Part shown: positions 5,720 to 8,031 of the stretch, piece by piece
How positions within the stretch are numbered: position 1 is the stretch's first letter
Layout of the letters: each line of letters begins with the position of its first letter
Source: Chloroflexota bacterium
Lineage (GTDB): Bacteria; Chloroflexota; Limnocylindria; QHBO01
NCBI GenBank assembly: GCA_031177555.1
Contig: JAPSGM010000068.1
Location: 1-8,031 of the forward strand
Reading direction: 5' to 3'
DNA: 8,031 bases
Position numbers and translations under genes: made by a program
The notes under the pieces: generated by a model
Databases searched by the model: none
Told to the model about the DNA's origin: nothing
What the model saw: the letters and a program-made list of their open reading frames with translations, nothing else

Positions 5720-6787
5720 TCACCGCCCAGCTTCGGCCACCTCGACCATCAGCTCGGCCGCCCGACGGCACGCATCCGTGTCCACGTCCAAGTGCGTCAC
5801 GGCGCGCACCACCCGCGGGCCGAAGGCGTTCAGCAGCACGCCGCGATCCCGGCAGGACGCCACGAAGGCCGGTGCATCGGGCAGTCCGGGCTCCGCCGCC
5901 AGCTCGAACACGACGATGTTGGTCTGCACCGTGGCGAGATCCAGGCGGAAGGCCGGGCTCGCCTCCAGTCGCTCGGCGATGGCCCGGGCGTGGTCGTGGT
6001 CGGCCGCCAGCCGCTCGACGTTGTGCGCGAGCGCGTAGATGCCGGCCGCCGCCAGGATGCCGGCCTGGCGCATGGCGCCTCCCAGCATGCGCCGATGCCT
6101 TCGCGCGGCTCCGATCATCTCGGCCGTCCCGGCCAGCATCGAGCCGCCCGGCGCGCCGAGGCCCTTCGACAGCGCGAGGCTGAGCATGTCGAAGGGAGCT
6201 GCCAGCTGCGCGGCCGCCCGCTGGCTGGCCACCGCCGCGTTCAGCAGCCGCGCTCCGTCGCAGAAACTGGCGATGCCGCGATCCCGGGCGGAGGCGCAGA
6301 TGGCCTCGGCATCGGCCTGGGGGAAGACGAGCCCGCCACCGCGGTTGTGGGTGTTCTCGATCCAGACCAGGGTCGTCGGCGGGTAGAGCATGTGGCCCCG
6401 CGCCAGTGCGGCCACGTCGAGATCCTCCACGCCGAAGAGGCCGCGTCGCTCCGGGTCGCCGGCCCGGATGAGCTGGATGCCCGCGTTGGCCCCCGCTCCG
6501 CCGGTCTCGTGCAGCTCGACGTGCGAGCCCCACGGCACGACCACGCTGTCGCCCGGGCGGGTGAGCAAGCGCAGCGCGACCTGGTCGGCCATGGTCCCGG
6601 TCGGCAGGAACAGCGCGGCCTCCTTGCCGAGCAGCTCCGCAACCTGCTCCTGCAACCGGTTGACCGATGGGTCCTCGCCGTACTGGTCGTCGCCGACCTC
6701 GGCCTCGAAGATCGCGCGGCGCATCTCCGGCGAGGGCAGCGTGACGGTGTCCGACCGCAGGTCGATGGGCGCGGTATGGGCGAGCAT
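5720..6787 (-). CDS. ltaE: Low-specificity L-threonine aldolase (PLP, fold type I)
   Basis: The enzyme cleaves L-threonine or L-allo-threonine to glycine and acetaldehyde and belongs to the beta-eliminating-lyase/threonine aldolase family. Visible hallmarks, numbered from ATG 6787, are IDLRSDTVTLPSPEMR at about 8-23, GDDQYGEDPSVNRLQ at 32-46, LFLPTGTMADQ at 59-69, the ENTHNRGGG active-site loop at about 144-152, DGARL with the PLP-ring aspartate (Asp177), and the Schiff-base lysine in LSKGLGAPGG (Lys208). The C-terminal substrate-binding arginine is probably in FGPRVVRAVTHLD. The length of 355 residues is normal. The start is uncertain: an in-frame GTG at 6805 adds six residues, and neither start has a clear ribosome binding site, but ATG 6787 is the stronger codon and sits just before the conserved domain. 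The protein is cytosolic and serves glycine/threonine metabolism. No metabolic partner lies nearby. Confidence 0.93.
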   Translation of the reverse strand: MLAHTAPIDLRSDTVTLPSPEMRRAIFEAEVGDDQYGEDPSVNRLQEQVAELLGKEAALFLPTGTMADQVALRLLTRPGDSVVVPWGSHVELHETGGAGANAGIQLIRAGDPERRGLFGVEDLDVAALARGHMLYPPTTLVWIENTHNRGGGLVFPQADAEAICASARDRGIASFCDGARLLNAAVASQRAAAQLAAPFDMLSLALSKGLGAPGGSMLAGTAEMIGAARRHRRMLGGAMRQAGILAAAGIYALAHNVERLAADHDHARAIAERLEASPAFRLDLATVQTNIVVFELAAEPGLPDAPAFVASCRDRGVLLNAFGPRVVRAVTHLDVDTDACRRAAELMVEVAEAGR

Positions 6788-6881
6788 CGGGTGGGAGTGT
6801 CCCACACGGCTGCGATCAACTCACCGATCTGATCAGGGCGGCGGCCGCAACACAGCCGGGCGCCTGTCGCGACCGGTCCTT

Positions 6882-7021
6882 CTCATACAGTCGCCTGGAG
6901 ACTGTTAGCGCCGAACCCGCGGCGAAATTATCCGAATTCGGCGCATTGCAATCGGTGGGGGACTAATGCGCGACATCGCGGGGAAGCCTCTGGCTAACAG
7001 TCCGCCGGGGATTATTTAATG
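6882..7021. repeat. Dyad array A: three 29-bp imperfect palindromes
   Basis: Three dyads are present, each made of two inverted arms of about 11 nt around a 7-nt spacer. Dyad I has CTCATACAGTC at 6882-6892 and GACTGTTAGCG at 6900-6910. Dyad II has GCATTGCAATC at 6943-6953 and GACTAATGCGC at 6961-6971. Dyad III has GGCTAACAGTC at 6992-7002 and an arm beginning GATTATTTAATG at 7010-7021. Centres are 61 and 49 bp apart. Right arms of I and left arms of III are also perfect inverted repeats of each other (ACTGTTAGC, 9 bp). A further inverted pair, GCGCCGAA at 6908-6915 and TTCGGCGC at 6937-6944, links dyads I and II. The array fills most of the 304-nt gap between the aldolase and the membrane-protein gene. 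No gene is evident in that gap. Confidence 0.75.
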
Positions 7022-7109
7022 CGGTATGGGGCCTTCCCGAGGCGTCTGGGCCGTCCTGTGCGAACGCCGGCCGCGACGTTGATTCGCGAGCAGTCGCTAC
7101 CTCATGGCC

Positions 7110-7619
7110 TCAGCCCGCGGCCCGCGCGAGCCGAACGTCGCGGCTCAGGAGGCGCCACGCCACCAGTGTCAAGACCGCCAGCCCGGCCAGGACGGGCGTC
7201 GCGATGATGGCGGCGGCAGCCGCGGCCACCGCGAGCGCCAACAGCACCGGCCGTGGGGCGCCGCCGCCCAGCGGTACGGTCGTGGCGAGGACGGAGCCCA
7301 CTGCAAAGGGCGCGCTCAAGCCGCAGGCGAGGAGCTGGTAGAGCGCAGCCGGCGTGGCCCAGGCCAGCGCCACCGAAACCAGGGGCAGGGCCGCCATGGC
7401 GCCGCTCAGCGGCTGTCCACGGCTAGTGATCAATGCGGCGCCTGCCGCCAAGAGCGCCGCCGGCAATGGCATGAGCGCCCGCGCGGCGGCAGCATCGGCC
7501 TCCTGGTCGCGATCGCCGAAGAACGTCATCTGGTCGACCATCAGCGGCCCGAGCCAGGCGATTCCAGCCACCGCCAGCCCGGCCCCGACCCACGCGGCAG
7601 CATCCCCGCGGACACTCAT
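7110..7619 (-). CDS. Small multi-pass membrane protein of unknown function
   Basis: I do not recognise the family. The 169-residue product has about five hydrophobic helices: about 10-28 (VGAGLAVAGIAWLGPLMV), 50-63, 73-90, 93-115 and 120-155, the last long enough for two. Between the first two lies a charged loop, FFGDRDQEADAAAARAL. It ends in a short basic tail (RLLSRDVRLARAAG). ATG 7619 is chosen because the first helix begins just after it and the frame further upstream reads into repeat array B. There is no Shine-Dalgarno. A TACTCT box lies 5 nt before the ATG, so a leaderless transcript is possible. It is flanked on both sides by matching dyad arrays. Codon use is strongly GC-rich at third positions, which supports real coding, though Ala/Val/Leu-rich composition weakens any inference from similarity. 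Confidence 0.65.
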   Translation of the reverse strand: MSVRGDAAAWVGAGLAVAGIAWLGPLMVDQMTFFGDRDQEADAAAARALMPLPAALLAAGAALITSRGQPLSGAMAALPLVSVALAWATPAALYQLLACGLSAPFAVGSVLATTVPLGGGAPRPVLLALAVAAAAAAIIATPVLAGLAVLTLVAWRLLSRDVRLARAAG

Positions 7620-7686
7620 GGCGCCAGAGTACCGGGAGCCGGCGGTTTGGCCGGGGCCGTGGCCGTCGACAGGAGTGTCCGATAAG

Positions 7687-7705
7687 CTCGGCGGGGACCG
7701 CCGAG
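7687..7705. other. Perfect 8-bp hairpin upstream of array B
   Basis: CTCGGCGG at 7687-7694 and CCGCCGAG at 7698-7705 form a perfect stem around a GGA triloop (TCC on the other strand). It lies 68 nt upstream of the membrane-protein start and 11 nt before array B. No T-run follows on either strand. It may be a terminator for something beyond the gap or a regulatory operator. Confidence 0.45.
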
Positions 7706-7716
7706 GGGACCTCCTA

Positions 7717-7873
7717 CTCATACAATCACCTGCGTCCGACAATCACCCGCGAAGTGTTAGCGGCAACGCCGCCGGCGAAATGCCCGAAATCGCGGCCTAG
7801 CAATCCCGAGCCGATTGAATGAGCCAATTTCCCGCCGAGACCTTCGCTAACAATCCGAAGATGACTCTTTGAG
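7717..7873. repeat. Dyad array B: three 29-bp imperfect palindromes plus a duplicated half-site
   Basis: The layout repeats that of array A in the same orientation. Dyad I: an arm ending ACAATC at 7744 and AAGTGTTAGCG at 7752-7762. Dyad II: GCCTAGCAATC at 7795-7805 and GATTGAATGAG at 7813-7823. Dyad III: CGCTAACAATC at 7845-7855 and GACTCTTTGAG at 7863-7873. All spacers are 7 nt and centres are 61 and 50 bp apart. The left arm of dyad I has an extra copy 17 nt upstream (CTCATACAATC at 7717-7727, with ACAATCACC repeated at 7723 and 7740). Sequence between dyads I and II shares CGGCGAAAT and CCGAA with array A. No gene is visible from 7620 to the right edge with confidence. Confidence 0.75.
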
Positions 7874-8031
7874 CCGAAGAGGCCAGCGACGGGACCAGCG
7901 CACGCTGGCGGGCGGGATCACTCCGACCCAGCGCCCCGCGCGGCGCTGCTCGGTCAGGGGATGCAGATCGTGGCGGTCGACGAGCCATCGTACTCGGGTG
8001 ACTCGCCCCTCAAACTGACCCACTACCGACG
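7874..8031. other. Right-edge stretch without a confident gene
   Basis: Two overlapping open frames run off the right edge. On the plus strand, ATG 7961 gives MQIVAVDEPSYSGDSPLKLT and onward, with GC-rich third positions but no ribosome binding site. On the minus strand, an edge-open frame from 8029 to the stop at 7847-7849 gives 60 residues including VGQFEGRVTRVRWLVDRHD, with poorer codon bias. The terminal motif AAACTGACCCACTA at about 8012-8025 resembles, from memory, the multiple end repeats of some IS21-type insertion sequences. The window ends before this can be confirmed. Confidence 0.25.

Noticed and set aside
6901..7001. A MITE bounded by the perfect 9-bp inverted ends ACTGTTAGC/GCTAACAGT
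   Set aside because: Similarity between the two copies extends outside these ends to further dyad arms, the flanks show no target-site duplication, and the ends are better explained as two of six dyad arms.
7620..7742. N-terminal extension of the membrane protein by 41 residues
   Set aside because: The added sequence reads into dyad array B and the GC hairpin, is polar and low in protein-like features, and the first membrane helix begins right after ATG 7619.
6993..7762. Integron cassette with attC sites, because GCTAAC and GTTAGC motifs flank a gene
   Set aside because: Within each array the order is GTTAGC then GCTAAC, the reverse of attC; pairing across the gene would need a 770-bp site, and no integrase gene is visible.
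6882..7873. CRISPR arrays, because 29-bp palindromic repeats alternate with 20-32-nt intervals
   Set aside because: The repeats are too divergent, there are only three per array, the intervals are themselves partly conserved between the two arrays, and no cas gene is present.
7797..7988. Minus-strand 63-residue frame over array B and the right-edge stretch
   Set aside because: It overlaps two dyads, is Arg/Pro/Ser-rich, and shows no ribosome binding site or family resemblance.

Overview
The window is G+C-rich DNA (roughly two thirds G+C) with bacterial gene structure: short intergenic gaps, GGAGG ribosome binding sites, and GTG and TTG starts. No taxonomic marker is decisive. The NusG, L11, L1, L10 and L7/L12 sequences, together with a 7-TM/GAF histidine kinase, fit a high-GC Chloroflexota lineage (Limnocylindria/Ellin6529-like). 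That is an inference, and an actinobacterial relative cannot be excluded.

Layout. Positions 1-288 hold the C-terminal-half fragment of an MFS transporter. It is joined to the 3' part of nusG (315-597) through a 26-nt piece (289-314) that is the reverse complement of the missing nusG codons. The join is therefore a fold-back rearrangement or an amplification/assembly chimera. Downstream is the usual ribosomal protein order rplK-rplA (686-1818), then a 405-nt gap with a promoter, an L10-type leader RNA and an attenuator-like terminator, then rplJ-rplL (2224-3194). rpoB does not follow. The operon instead meets a convergent two-component pair: a single-domain response regulator (3252-3626) whose start overlaps the stop of a membrane histidine kinase (3623-5596). 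Upstream of the kinase, on the same strand, are a low-specificity threonine aldolase (5720-6787) and an unrecognised small membrane protein (7110-7619). The last 150 bases carry no confident gene.

How it works together. The left half makes the L11/L1 part of the ribosomal L1 stalk and GTPase-associated centre, and the L10-L7/L12 stalk, with the second pair apparently under its own promoter and L10-responsive attenuation. The kinase and receiver form a signalling unit with its own promoter, whose -35 and -10 hexamers are identical to those before the L10 leader.

The most unexpected structure is in the otherwise empty right-hand gaps. Two matching arrays (6882-7021 and 7717-7873) each contain three imperfect 29-bp dyads. 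Each dyad has two inverted 11-nt arms (GAYTGTTAGCG type) around a spacer that is always 7 nt but not conserved. The dyad centres lie 61 and 49-50 bp apart in both arrays. The arrays are in direct orientation about 852 bp apart and flank the small membrane-protein gene. They look like a repeat family or binding-site array that I cannot assign to a known element.
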